Both the position numbers and the translations under genes were made by a program. Source: CAG-877 sp045627525 (GTDB lineage: Bacteria; Bacillota_I; Bacilli_A; RF39; UBA660). Taken from it: a stretch of 51,653 nucleotides of DNA. The stretch lies in assembly GCA_045627525.1 (NCBI GenBank), contig JAZQNW010000014.1, forward strand, positions 1 through 51,653, written 5' to 3'. The notes beneath the pieces are model-generated. The model ran no database searches and had not been told where the DNA came from. It was given only the letters and a program-made list of their open reading frames with translations. Below are positions 24,148 to 32,651 of this stretch, piece by piece (the stretch's first letter is position 1; each line of letters begins with the position of its first letter).

Positions 24148-24855
24148 ATGAAAAAAAATATTAAATTATATTTATTAACAATATTTACTTTTTCATTGGC
24201 TATTTGTGGTTTTTATTTTAACTTTTTTAACACATCAATTGATTATTTAGAATATAGTACAGATATTTCTGTTAAATATCAGTCAGTTGGTAATAAAATT
24301 ATTGAAGATAATGTTGTTTTAAATTATCAAAATGATTTTAATAATGAAGAAATAGTTGGAGAGCTTAGTATTCCAAATACTAGTTTAAAAGTGCCAGTTA
24401 GTCATACTAATAATAATTCATTTTATCTAGATCATTTGGTTGACAAGTCATATAGTACTTTAGGCAGTGAATTTTTAGATTATCGGACTAATATAACTGA
24501 CAAGAAAATTATTATATATGGTCATAATTCGCAAAATATAAATACGCAATTTCATATGTTGGAAAAATATTTAGATAAGACTTATTATGATGATAACAAG
24601 TATATATATTTTAAGTCTTTAAATTATGAATTCCATTATGAAATATTTTCTGTTTATATAGCTAAAAATGATTTAAGTCATTTCAATTTGAATTTTAATG
24701 ATGATGAATATTTTAGTCATTTAAATTGGCTAAAGAATCAATCAATTTATGATACAGGTGTTGAAGTAATGAATGATGATAATATTTTAGTTTTACAAAC
24801 TTGTTATTTTCAGCCAATGCATTCATATTTAATTATAGTTGCGAAAAAGATATAA
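24148..24855 (+). CDS. sortase, class B-like, lacking the usual arginine
   Basis: A 235-residue membrane-anchored cysteine transpeptidase. The N-terminal membrane segment is at about residues 7-27. The sortase core runs from about 68 (IVGELSIPNTSLKVPV) to the end. The catalytic His is H126 in IYGHN and the catalytic Cys is C219 in LQTCYF. Normally an Arg follows the Cys by about 8-10 residues; here the sequence after C219 contains no Arg at all. No LPxTG-like or NPQTN-like substrate gene is seen in the window. Activity is therefore uncertain, although the rest of the fold looks intact. The gene stands alone behind a good promoter. Confidence 0.87.
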   Translation: MKKNIKLYLLTIFTFSLAICGFYFNFFNTSIDYLEYSTDISVKYQSVGNKIIEDNVVLNYQNDFNNEEIVGELSIPNTSLKVPVSHTNNNSFYLDHLVDKSYSTLGSEFLDYRTNITDKKIIIYGHNSQNINTQFHMLEKYLDKTYYDDNKYIYFKSLNYEFHYEIFSVYIAKNDLSHFNLNFNDDEYFSHLNWLKNQSIYDTGVEVMNDDNILVLQTCYFQPMHSYLIIVAKKI

Positions 24856-24857
24856 AA

Positions 24858-24888
24858 AAAATAATTCCAAAAAGGAATTATTTTTTTT
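24858..24888. terminator. bidirectional terminator between the sortase and the gmk operon
   Basis: Stem ATAATTCC (24861-24868)/GGAATTAT (24874-24881), extended by A and T tracts, with an AAAAA loop. The stop of the minus-strand gene (24878-24880) is in the right arm. Confidence 0.85.
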
Positions 24889-25207
24889 CTAAGCACCAAT
24901 ATTGATAATATAATTTTTGAACATTATTTTCTAAGTAATAGTAATAAAATATGTAGTGTATAAATAAAATCATAGATAAAGTAAATAGAATAAATAAAAG
25001 TATGTTTGATAGTATTAATCCAAATAATAAAAATAAAATAGTTATTATTCCTACAAAAGAAGTTACTATTAAATGTATAAGTCTTTCATGTTGGAAAATT
25101 GCTATTTGATTTAGATGATGGCTTTTTATTTTTTCAATATTTTCAATTTTATTTTCTTTTAAAGTTTTATCAATTTCTGTTAAATATAGTTTTAAAGCTG
25201 TTTTCAT
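24878..25207 (-). CDS. small two-pass membrane protein of unknown function
   Basis: A 109-residue protein with a soluble N-terminal helix (residues 1-42) and two membrane segments at about 44-66 and 69-90, followed by a short aromatic-rich tail. I do not recognise a family. It is the last gene of a minus-strand operon; its ATG overlaps the gmk stop (ATGA), which implies translational coupling. Its stop codon is in the arm of the bidirectional terminator shared with the sortase. In Bacillus the gene after gmk is rpoZ, but this protein is not omega. Confidence 0.75.
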   Translation of the reverse strand: MKTALKLYLTEIDKTLKENKIENIEKIKSHHLNQIAIFQHERLIHLIVTSFVGIITILFLLFGLILSNILLFILFTLSMILFIHYIFYYYYLENNVQKLYYQYWCLEKK

Positions 25208-25884
25208 ATTCTTTCAGTAATATTAGTATTATCAAAGTCATCATCATCCATTAACAGTTCATGAATTTCTTCTTCTTTTGTATCTAAGTATACTTCTTCA
25301 ATACGATCAACACGACATTTTTCTGCTTTTATAATAGCGTCAACTTTATCAATAGCATCTTCTAAATTATCGTTAACTACTACATAATTATATTTAGTTA
25401 CTTCATTTATTTCTTTATAAGCTGTATGGAAACGTTCAATAATTTTATCTTTGCTTTCTGTTTTTCTATTTTTTAATCTTTTTGCTAGGGTTTTTAAAGA
25501 AGGGGGCATGATAAATATAAATATTGCTTCAGGAATTAGTTTTTTTATGTTGTTTGCTCCTTCAATTTCAATTTCTAATATTACATCAATACCTTCATTT
25601 AGTTTTTCTTTAATTTTATTTTTTGGTGTTCCATAATAGTTACCAACATAGTTAGTATATTCAAGAAGTTCTCCATCTTTAATTTTTTGTTCAAATTCTT
25701 CTTTTGAAACAAAATCGTATGTAATACCAGGAATGTCATTAGGACGTGGGGTTCTAGATGTCATTGATACTGATAGCCACATATTATCATTTCGTTTTAA
25801 TAATCCTTCTATAACACTTCCTTTACCACCACCACTAGGTGATGATATAACAATTACTTGTCCGGCTTTTTTTTGTTTTATCAT
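25204..25884 (-). CDS. gmk: guanylate kinase
   Basis: A 226-residue kinase that converts GMP to GDP with ATP. The P-loop SSPSGGGKGSVIEGLL is near residue 14, and the GMP-binding part contains SVSMTSRTPRPND, TYDFVSKEEFEQ and LLEYTNYVGNYYGTP. The LID region has RLKNRKTES. It is about 20 residues longer than usual owing to an acidic C-terminal tail (HELLMDDDDFDN). The start has AAGGAGAAT upstream and is one base after the tmcAL stop, so the genes form an operon. Confidence 0.95.
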   Translation of the reverse strand: MIKQKKAGQVIVISSPSGGGKGSVIEGLLKRNDNMWLSVSMTSRTPRPNDIPGITYDFVSKEEFEQKIKDGELLEYTNYVGNYYGTPKNKIKEKLNEGIDVILEIEIEGANNIKKLIPEAIFIFIMPPSLKTLAKRLKNRKTESKDKIIERFHTAYKEINEVTKYNYVVVNDNLEDAIDKVDAIIKAEKCRVDRIEEVYLDTKEEEIHELLMDDDDFDNTNITERI

Positions 25885-25885
25885 A

Positions 25886-27034
25886 TTATTCTCCTTTATT
25901 TATATTTTTATATTCTCTTTCAATTAATTCTTTTTGTTTTTCTGGTGTTAAACTTAAAGAATAAATTTTTGTTGTTTCTATTTCATATTCTAACATTGGA
26001 TCTTTATTACGATTGATTTTACTTATTAGAGGAATATCTAAATCCTTTTTTATAGAATTTAAATGCTTTTGACCTTTATTATTAAATCCTAATATTCTAA
26101 TGTAAGTTATTTCTTTAAAATTATTTTTATCTTCTTTTGTAAAATTGCATAATATATGTAGTAGCATTCTAGATATTTTATTGTAAGTATAGCGTTTACT
26201 TTTTATTTTTTCAATTAAATCTTCATATGATGTTGCATTAAAAATTTCTTTCTTTAAAGTATTTTCAATTCCTTCATTTACTTCATTATAAATTGATAAA
26301 TCTTTTTCTGTTAATATTTTGTACTTTAAAAGAGGAAAATAATCATTTATATCATGTAAATTATTTAAATATTTTTTTGTGAATTCTGGTATTTGTTTGT
26401 CTATGTTTTCATTATTTTTTAGAGCTTTTCTAATGGCAGTACCAGAAGAAATATTATCATTTAATTTATCGTCTAGATAGTTTGTTGTTCTTTTTATAGT
26501 TTCGGCTTTAATATTATAATTATTCTGTTTTATTACTTTTATATAGCTTATTCCTAAAAGATCATTTGGAGCAGTAATTTGTTTATTTGTTAAATCTTTA
26601 ACTGCTAATGATAATGCGGTTGGATAATTATAACCGAACTTGGAATATATTTTTACTAGTTTATCAAAATCAGGATTATTTAGCTGGGCATCTACTATTG
26701 TTTCTAAGATGCTTATATCATTACATTCGCTACCAAAAATTATTTTGTCAACTTTTAATTTTTCTAGTAAGGTTATGGCACCATAACTAAAATAGTCAGC
26801 GCTTTGTGTTGCGAATGGAAAGGGTAATTCAATTACTAAATCTATACCTGCTTCTATTGCTATTTTTGTTCTAGACCATTTATCAATAATTGCTACATCT
26901 CCACGTTCAGTAAAATTACCAGCCATTATTAAAACAATCGTTGAGTCTTTATATTTTTCTTTTATTTTGTTTAGATGATAAATATGTCCATTGTGGAATG
27001 GATTATATTCAGCAATAATACCAATTGTTTCCAT
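25886..27034 (-). CDS. tmcAL: tRNA(Met) cytidine acetate ligase
   Basis: A 382-residue member of the YlbM/TmcAL family, which uses ATP and acetate to make N4-acetylcytidine at position 34 of elongator tRNA-Met. The N-terminal nucleotidyltransferase signature is clear: GIIAEYNPFHNGHIYHL, then MAGNFTERGDVAI and ELPFPFATQSADYFSYGA. The C-terminal half is helical. The start ATG has a GAGGG site. It is the first gene of the minus-strand operon and diverges from murG. Confidence 0.93.
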   Translation of the reverse strand: METIGIIAEYNPFHNGHIYHLNKIKEKYKDSTIVLIMAGNFTERGDVAIIDKWSRTKIAIEAGIDLVIELPFPFATQSADYFSYGAITLLEKLKVDKIIFGSECNDISILETIVDAQLNNPDFDKLVKIYSKFGYNYPTALSLAVKDLTNKQITAPNDLLGISYIKVIKQNNYNIKAETIKRTTNYLDDKLNDNISSGTAIRKALKNNENIDKQIPEFTKKYLNNLHDINDYFPLLKYKILTEKDLSIYNEVNEGIENTLKKEIFNATSYEDLIEKIKSKRYTYNKISRMLLHILCNFTKEDKNNFKEITYIRILGFNNKGQKHLNSIKKDLDIPLISKINRNKDPMLEYEIETTKIYSLSLTPEKQKELIEREYKNINKGE

Positions 27035-27108
27035 GCTTTCCCTCTTTTCTTGTTTATTAATTTTAACATATTATATTGAAAAACACAATTTTTAGAATGG
27101 GTAATTTG

Positions 27109-27137
27109 TTTACATAATTATTAGTATGTTGTATAAT
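27109..27137 (+). promoter_or_regulatory. upstream promoter of murG
   Basis: TTTACA (27109-27114), 17-base spacer, TATAAT (27132-27137). Confidence 0.7.
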
Positions 27138-27164
27138 TTATTTGAATAATATTAAGTAGTAATG

Positions 27165-27173
27165 TGTTATAAT
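27165..27173 (+). promoter_or_regulatory. downstream extended -10 promoter of murG
   Basis: TGTTATAAT, 20 bases before the murG start. Together with the element at 27132 this suggests two start sites. Confidence 0.6.
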
Positions 27174-27193
27174 ATATTAACGGGGATGATTAG

Positions 27194-28270
27194 ATGAGAG
27201 CTATTGTTGTGGGCGGTGGAACTGGCGGACATATTTTTCCGGCTATCTCAATTATTAATAAAATAAAAGAAAAAGATTCAAGTTCAGAAATTTTATATAT
27301 TGGAACAACAGATAGAATGGAAAAAGATGTTATTCCAGAATTAGGTATAAATTATGAGGGTATTGAAATGAGTGGTTTAAATAGAAAAAATTTAATCGCT
27401 AATTTTGAAGTCTTAAAAAAGTATAAGAGAGCTGTAAAAAAAGCTAAAGAAATAATAAAGGATTTTAAACCAGATATAGTAATTGGTGTTGGTGGATATA
27501 TAACAGCTCCTGTTTTATATGCTGCTCACAAATTAAAATGTAAAATTGTTATTCATGAACAAAATTCAATACCAGGTTTGTCTAATAAATTTTTATCGAA
27601 TTTTGCTGATAAAATATTTGTATCTTTACCAGGCAGTTTAAAATATTTTGATAAGAATAAAGCTGTTTATACAGGAAATCCTCGCAGTGAAGAAATTATA
27701 GATGTTAAAAAAATTGCTAAAAAAGAATATGGATTAGATTCATCTAAAAAGTTAGTTGTTATGGTTATGGGATCATTAGGTTCAACTACAATGAATGAAA
27801 AAATAAAAAAAGTTATTCCAGGTTTTTCTGATAAAAATTATCAAGTTTTAATAATTACAGGTAAAAATTATTATGATGATTATAAAAAAATAGTTATTCC
27901 TAATAATGTTAAAGTTGTTCCATTTTTAAATGATTTTATAAATTTACTTAAAGATACAGATTTAATTGTTTCTAGAGCTGGTGCATCAACAATAGCGGAA
28001 ATTACAGCAATTGGTATTCCATCTATTTTAGTTCCATCACCTTATGTTACTCATAATCATCAATATAAAAATGCTTTAGAATTGGAAGAAGTTGGAGCTT
28101 GTAAAATTGTTAGTGAAGAGGAATTTTCGAAAGAAATTTTGATTAAAAATATTGATAGTCTACTTGATAATAAGGAAGATTATTTAAAAATGAAAAATGC
28201 TAGTAAAAGTTTAGGTATTAGTGATTCTGCTACTAGAATATATAATGAAATTAAAAAATTAATCGGGTGA
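27194..28270 (+). CDS. murG: UDP-GlcNAc:lipid I N-acetylglucosaminyltransferase MurG
   Basis: A 358-residue GT28 enzyme that adds GlcNAc to lipid I on the inner membrane face, making lipid II for peptidoglycan. The first glycine loop GGGTGGHIFPA is at residues 6-16. The second, GVGGYITAPVLYAA, is near 97, with HEQNSIPGLSNKFL near 119. The C-terminal UDP-GlcNAc site has SRAGASTIAEITAIGIPSILVP near 255-276. Length and order are normal. It is the first gene of a run murG-murB-divIB through the two GT-C-like genes. Confidence 0.97.
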   Translation: MRAIVVGGGTGGHIFPAISIINKIKEKDSSSEILYIGTTDRMEKDVIPELGINYEGIEMSGLNRKNLIANFEVLKKYKRAVKKAKEIIKDFKPDIVIGVGGYITAPVLYAAHKLKCKIVIHEQNSIPGLSNKFLSNFADKIFVSLPGSLKYFDKNKAVYTGNPRSEEIIDVKKIAKKEYGLDSSKKLVVMVMGSLGSTTMNEKIKKVIPGFSDKNYQVLIITGKNYYDDYKKIVIPNNVKVVPFLNDFINLLKDTDLIVSRAGASTIAEITAIGIPSILVPSPYVTHNHQYKNALELEEVGACKIVSEEEFSKEILIKNIDSLLDNKEDYLKMKNASKSLGISDSATRIYNEIKKLIG

Positions 28271-28276
28271 ATATTA

Positions 28277-29185
28277 ATGAATGAAGTTTTAAAAAAAATA
28301 GAAAAAGCTAATATCGGTAAGGTTGAAAGAAATGTTTCAATTAGCAAGTTGACTACTTATAAAGTGGGAGGCATTGCTAGGGGTGTTGTGTATCCTAATA
28401 ACATTAATGATTTAGTAGAATTAATTAGAATTTTAAGAGAAGAAGATATTAAATTTAAAATTATTGGAAATGGCTCAAACTTATTATTTAGTGATAGAAG
28501 ATATGAAGGTATTTTAATTAAATTGAGCGAATTTAATGATATTAAATTTTTAGGTAAAAATAAAATTCAAGTTGGTGCTGGTTTTTCTCTTATGAAATTA
28601 TCTTTAATGGCAGCTAAAAAGGGACTTACTGGTTTGGAATTTGCTGCTGGAATACCTGGAACAGTTGGGGGAGCGGTTTTTATGAATGCCGGAGCCTATA
28701 AAAGTGATATGGGATATATTGTTCAGCAAGTTGATGTACTAACACCAGATTTTAGAATAATAACTTTAGAAAATAAGGAAATGAATTTTCATTATAGAAG
28801 TTCATTTTTACAGACTCATCCAGGATATATTTGTTTGCAAGTAATTATTAAGTTAAATAATGGTGATAAAAATGCAATTGAGGCTGTAATGAAGGAACGT
28901 CGTGCTAGAAGATTAGAATCACAACCTTTAGAATATCCTTCAGCAGGATCAGTATTTCGTAATCCAGAAGGCAATTTTGCGGGCAAACTAATTGAGGATA
29001 TTGGACTTAAGGGCAAAAAAATGGGTGGAGCTAAAGTCAGTGAAAAGCATGCTAATTTTATTGTTAATTATAAAAATGCTTCAGGAAGTGATGTGCGTAA
29101 TTTGATTGAGTATGTTCATGATGAAGTAAAAGAAAAATATAATATTGATATGAAAATAGAACAAGAATTTGTTAATTGGGAGTAA
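28277..29185 (+). CDS. murB: UDP-N-acetylenolpyruvoylglucosamine reductase MurB
   Basis: A 302-residue FAD enzyme that reduces UDP-GlcNAc-enolpyruvate to UDP-MurNAc with NADPH. FAD-binding motifs are GNGSNLLFSD near residue 72 and GIPGTVGGAVFMNAGAY near 131. The proton-donor serine is in AGSVFRNP, and the C-terminal KHANFIVN and final glutamate region are present. It is the type II form without the extra domain. Six bases separate it from murG. The murG-murB-divIB order is standard for Bacilli. Confidence 0.96.
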   Translation: MNEVLKKIEKANIGKVERNVSISKLTTYKVGGIARGVVYPNNINDLVELIRILREEDIKFKIIGNGSNLLFSDRRYEGILIKLSEFNDIKFLGKNKIQVGAGFSLMKLSLMAAKKGLTGLEFAAGIPGTVGGAVFMNAGAYKSDMGYIVQQVDVLTPDFRIITLENKEMNFHYRSSFLQTHPGYICLQVIIKLNNGDKNAIEAVMKERRARRLESQPLEYPSAGSVFRNPEGNFAGKLIEDIGLKGKKMGGAKVSEKHANFIVNYKNASGSDVRNLIEYVHDEVKEKYNIDMKIEQEFVNWE

Positions 29186-29188
29186 TAT

Positions 29189-29878
29189 ATGGCTAAGAAA
29201 ATAGTTAAAAAGAAGAAATTAAGAATAGTACCATTTTTATTAGTACTTTTAATTTTGGGAGTACTATTTTTTGCTGTATATTTGTTTTTTAATGGAAAAA
29301 CTAAAAATATAGTAATCAAAAATACTAATTATTTAAGTGATGATTATATTATTGATATGGTTGGAGTTAAGGATTATCCACGTTTTAATTTATTGAATTT
29401 TCCTAAGATGGAAAAAAAATTAGAAAAGAGTCCTTATATAGAAAAAGCTAAAATTAGTAGAATGATTTATCATGTTTTAGTAATTAATGTAGTGGAGAGT
29501 GAACCATTATATGTTGATGGTATTACTAACGAAGTTGTTTTTTCAAATAAGAGTAGAGTTTTAGAAAGTGAAGCTATTTCTATATTTAGAATTCCAAGAT
29601 TAATTAATTATGTTCCAGATGATAAAGTAAACGGTTTTATAAAAGGAATGACTATTATAAAAGAAGATATTTTAGGTAAGATATCAGACATTGAGTATGT
29701 TCCTAATGATTATGATAAAGATAGATTTTTACTTTATATGGATGATGGAAATATGGTATATCTTACATTAACAAAATTTAAACATATTAATTATTACAAT
29801 GATGTTTTAGGGCAACTAGAAGGAAAAAAAGGAATTTTATATTTAGATAGTGGAAATCATTTTCAAATAAAGGAGTAA
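29189..29878 (+). CDS. divIB: cell division protein DivIB/FtsQ
   Basis: A 229-residue single-pass division protein. The cytoplasmic N-terminus is very basic (KKIVKKKKLR), the membrane segment spans about residues 14-34, then the POTRA domain (about 38-108, with INVVESEPL) and the beta domain follow. It forms the septal complex with DivIC and FtsL that regulates septal peptidoglycan synthesis. It is three bases after murB. Sequence in this family diverges fast, so position and architecture carry most of the weight. Confidence 0.9.
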   Translation: MAKKIVKKKKLRIVPFLLVLLILGVLFFAVYLFFNGKTKNIVIKNTNYLSDDYIIDMVGVKDYPRFNLLNFPKMEKKLEKSPYIEKAKISRMIYHVLVINVVESEPLYVDGITNEVVFSNKSRVLESEAISIFRIPRLINYVPDDKVNGFIKGMTIIKEDILGKISDIEYVPNDYDKDRFLLYMDDGNMVYLTLTKFKHINYYNDVLGQLEGKKGILYLDSGNHFQIKE

Positions 29879-29881
29879 TTT

Positions 29882-31219
29882 ATGAAGGAGAATATAAAAA
29901 AAAATGCCCATAAATATGGCAAATATATATTTTTATTCTGCTTTTTTTTGTGTTGGAATTTAATTATATCAAGTCAAACTTTAGATGAAGTTTGGAATTA
30001 TGGATTTAGTTATGCAATTGCTAAGGGTGAAATACCTTATTTAGATTATAATATGGTAATTACACCATTATTCCCATTTTTAATGGCAATACCATTGGCG
30101 TTATTTGGAAATAATATTTTTATTTTTCAATTATTTTGGATATTTATATTATTAGGAATGTTTTATTTTATATTTAAATTTATTGATAATAAAGCTTATA
30201 TTTTATTTTTTATTTTATTATTTCCATTAGATCTTTTATTTCCTAGTTATAATATGTTTTTGTTATTTTTATTTATACTTTTGATTTATTTAGAAAACAA
30301 TGATGGCAATGATTATTTAATAGGGACTATTTTAGCAATGACAATTTTAACTAAGCAAACAGTTGGTTTAGTTTTAGTTTTACCTTGTTTATATTATTTA
30401 AAGAATCCTAATAAAATTTTCAAAAGATTTATAGGGTGTATTATTCCATTAATTATATTTTTATTATACTTATTAGTTAGTAAATCTTTAAATCAGTTTG
30501 TTGATTTGTGCTTCTTGGGATTATTTGATTTTGCTGACGGAAATGGTAATTTATTAAATTGGGTGTCTATTAGTAGTTTAATTTTAGTAATTATAGTTTG
30601 CTTATTTATAAAAAGAGATAAGAAGAATATAGATTATTATTATCTTTTGGCATTTTATAGTATAGTTCTTCCTATATTTGATTTGTATCATTTTAATGTT
30701 TTTATTGTTGCCTTTCTATTAATATTATTTAAGAATAGAAATATTGATTTAAAAATTAATATAAAATTGTTTTTTATTGGTGTTTCTATAGGAGTTGCGG
30801 TAATAAGCTATAATTTTAAATTTGATAATTATAAACCTGAATTTGTTGATTTTGATGCTATGAAATATAGAGCGGTTAATAAGAAACAACTAAATTATAT
30901 TAGCGATTTATATAAATTTTTTCAGAAGTATAGTGATAAAAAGATAATTTTTTTAAGTGCTGATGGTTATTATTTTAAAATAGCAACTAATCAAAAAATA
31001 GAGTATTTTGATTTAATAAATAATGGTAATTGGGGATATAATGGAAGTGAAAAATTACTAAAAAAGATAAAACAAAATAAAAAAGATGTTGTTTATTTTG
31101 TTGATTATAGTGAATTGGAAGAACATTGTCAGACTGATCATAAAGCTATGAATTATATGATTAAAAATGGTAAGCTTATAGATTCTTTATATGATTATTA
31201 TGTTTATGTTTTGGAGTAG
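29882..31219 (+). CDS. GT-C-like polytopic membrane protein 1
   Basis: A 445-residue protein with about ten to eleven membrane segments (residues 15-310) and a soluble C-terminal part of about 120 residues. An acidic pair in the first outside loop (LDEVWNYGFSYAIAKGEIPY), followed by DYN and a PxxP stretch, is typical of GT-C glycosyltransferases that use lipid-linked sugars (ArnT/PMT type). The C-terminal part has NGNWGYNGS. It is paralogous to the next gene. AAGGAG precedes the start, four bases after divIB. The donor and acceptor are unknown; a cell-surface glycan or protein would fit. Confidence 0.75.
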   Translation: MKENIKKNAHKYGKYIFLFCFFLCWNLIISSQTLDEVWNYGFSYAIAKGEIPYLDYNMVITPLFPFLMAIPLALFGNNIFIFQLFWIFILLGMFYFIFKFIDNKAYILFFILLFPLDLLFPSYNMFLLFLFILLIYLENNDGNDYLIGTILAMTILTKQTVGLVLVLPCLYYLKNPNKIFKRFIGCIIPLIIFLLYLLVSKSLNQFVDLCFLGLFDFADGNGNLLNWVSISSLILVIIVCLFIKRDKKNIDYYYLLAFYSIVLPIFDLYHFNVFIVAFLLILFKNRNIDLKINIKLFFIGVSIGVAVISYNFKFDNYKPEFVDFDAMKYRAVNKKQLNYISDLYKFFQKYSDKKIIFLSADGYYFKIATNQKIEYFDLINNGNWGYNGSEKLLKKIKQNKKDVVYFVDYSELEEHCQTDHKAMNYMIKNGKLIDSLYDYYVYVLE

Positions 31220-31228
31220 GTGACTAGG

Positions 31229-32569
31229 ATGAAATTTTTAAAAAATAATTGGAGAGTAATATTAATATTTATAGTTACATTTTTAATATATGAATTTTTT
31301 GGCTTTGTTATTAATGGTGGGGATCCTATAAATAGTTATGCGTTCAGTCATGCAATTAGAGTTGGAGAGGTACCATATCGAGATTTTAATACTATATCAC
31401 CGCCGTTATATGCATTTATACAGTCTTTAGGATTATTTATTTATGATGATTTCATAATGTTTCTTTTAACTCAAAGTTTATTAGTTTCTATAATGTTTTA
31501 TTTACTATTTAAATTATATGATAAGAAAGCTTGGCTTGTATTTTTATCAATGATAGTTTTTATGTTTATTGGATTTTTACAAACTTATAATTTTTGCTGT
31601 ATATTTATGCTTGTTATAATTTTGTATTTAGAAAAAAAATATCCAGATAAAGACTTTTTAATTGGTATTTTTATTGCTTTAGCTTCTTTATCAAAACATA
31701 CGGTTGGCTTATTTTTTGTTATACCAACATTAATTTTTTACTGGAAACAGCCTAAGAAAATTCATAAGAGAGTGATAGGTTTTTTAATACCGTGGCTAAT
31801 ATTAATAATTTATTTGTTATTTAATAAAGCTTTGTTTGCTTTTATAGATTTATGTTTTTTAGGTTTATTTGATTTTGGAAAAGAAAATGGTCATTTGTTA
31901 AATTTCTGGTTTGTTTTAAGTATAATATTATTAATATTAAATATATTGATGCTTAAAAAGAATAAAAATAATATTACTTATTATTATTTGCTTTTTACAT
32001 TTTTCTTTGCATTTCCTTTATTTGATAGGCCACATTTTGCTTTCTATTTTGAATGTTTTTCTATAGCAGTAGTTGAATATATAAATAAGCTTTCTAAATA
32101 TTTATTTGCATGGGTTATTTCTTTATCTATATTTTTTATTTTTTATTTTTTTATAGTTTGTCATGCAAAATCAAAAGTTGCTTTATACAAAAATGTTAAT
32201 CATTATAAATATTATTATAGTTATGTTGAGGAATATGATTATATGAACTATTGTCATGAATTTATTAATAATTATGCTTCAGAAGATCCATTAATATTAT
32301 CTTATATATCTATGAAATATAAAACTATTAATGATATGCCTATAACAGAATATGATGTTCTTTTTTATGGTAATCATGGTTATAATGGTACTAAAAAGAT
32401 TATTGATAAAATTAGTAATATGCATAATAAGTATATTATAATTAATATTCTTGATTATGAAGATAAAAATATTCATTCTCAGATTAATAAAGATGTTATT
32501 AAATACGTAATTGATAATAGTAAAAAAATTGATTCTAATGATGTATTAGCTATTTATTATAAAGAATAA
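31229..32569 (+). CDS. GT-C-like polytopic membrane protein 2
   Basis: A 446-residue paralogue of the preceding gene with the same layout: about ten membrane segments, then a soluble C-terminal part. Shared signatures are SYAFSHAIRVGEVPYRD in the first loop, the FIDLCFLGLFDF motif in the middle and YGNHGYNGTKKI near the end. The first loop has D in place of the DE pair of its partner (the acidic residue before NSYAF is D in GGDP). I chose the ATG at 31229 with AGGTGA five bases upstream; the GTG at 31220 overlaps that site. It ends just before the terminator ahead of ftsA. Confidence 0.75.
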   Translation: MKFLKNNWRVILIFIVTFLIYEFFGFVINGGDPINSYAFSHAIRVGEVPYRDFNTISPPLYAFIQSLGLFIYDDFIMFLLTQSLLVSIMFYLLFKLYDKKAWLVFLSMIVFMFIGFLQTYNFCCIFMLVIILYLEKKYPDKDFLIGIFIALASLSKHTVGLFFVIPTLIFYWKQPKKIHKRVIGFLIPWLILIIYLLFNKALFAFIDLCFLGLFDFGKENGHLLNFWFVLSIILLILNILMLKKNKNNITYYYLLFTFFFAFPLFDRPHFAFYFECFSIAVVEYINKLSKYLFAWVISLSIFFIFYFFIVCHAKSKVALYKNVNHYKYYYSYVEEYDYMNYCHEFINNYASEDPLILSYISMKYKTINDMPITEYDVLFYGNHGYNGTKKIIDKISNMHNKYIIINILDYEDKNIHSQINKDVIKYVIDNSKKIDSNDVLAIYYKE

Positions 32570-32585
32570 GAAATTTTATCTATTT

Positions 32586-32610
32586 AAAAAAACTCCTTGG
32601 AGTTTTTTTT
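32586..32610 (+). terminator. terminator between the GT-C genes and ftsA
   Basis: Stem AAAAAAACTC (32586-32595)/GAGTTTTTTT (32600-32609) with loop CTTG and a T-run. Confidence 0.88.
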
Positions 32611-32625
32611 CTTTTATAGTATAAT
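32597..32625 (+). promoter_or_regulatory. promoter of ftsA-ftsZ
   Basis: TTGGAG (32597-32602), 17-base spacer, TATAAT (32620-32625). The -35 is inside the preceding terminator hairpin. Confidence 0.65.
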
Positions 32626-32651
32626 TATATTGAAGAATAGGAGATGCTAGT

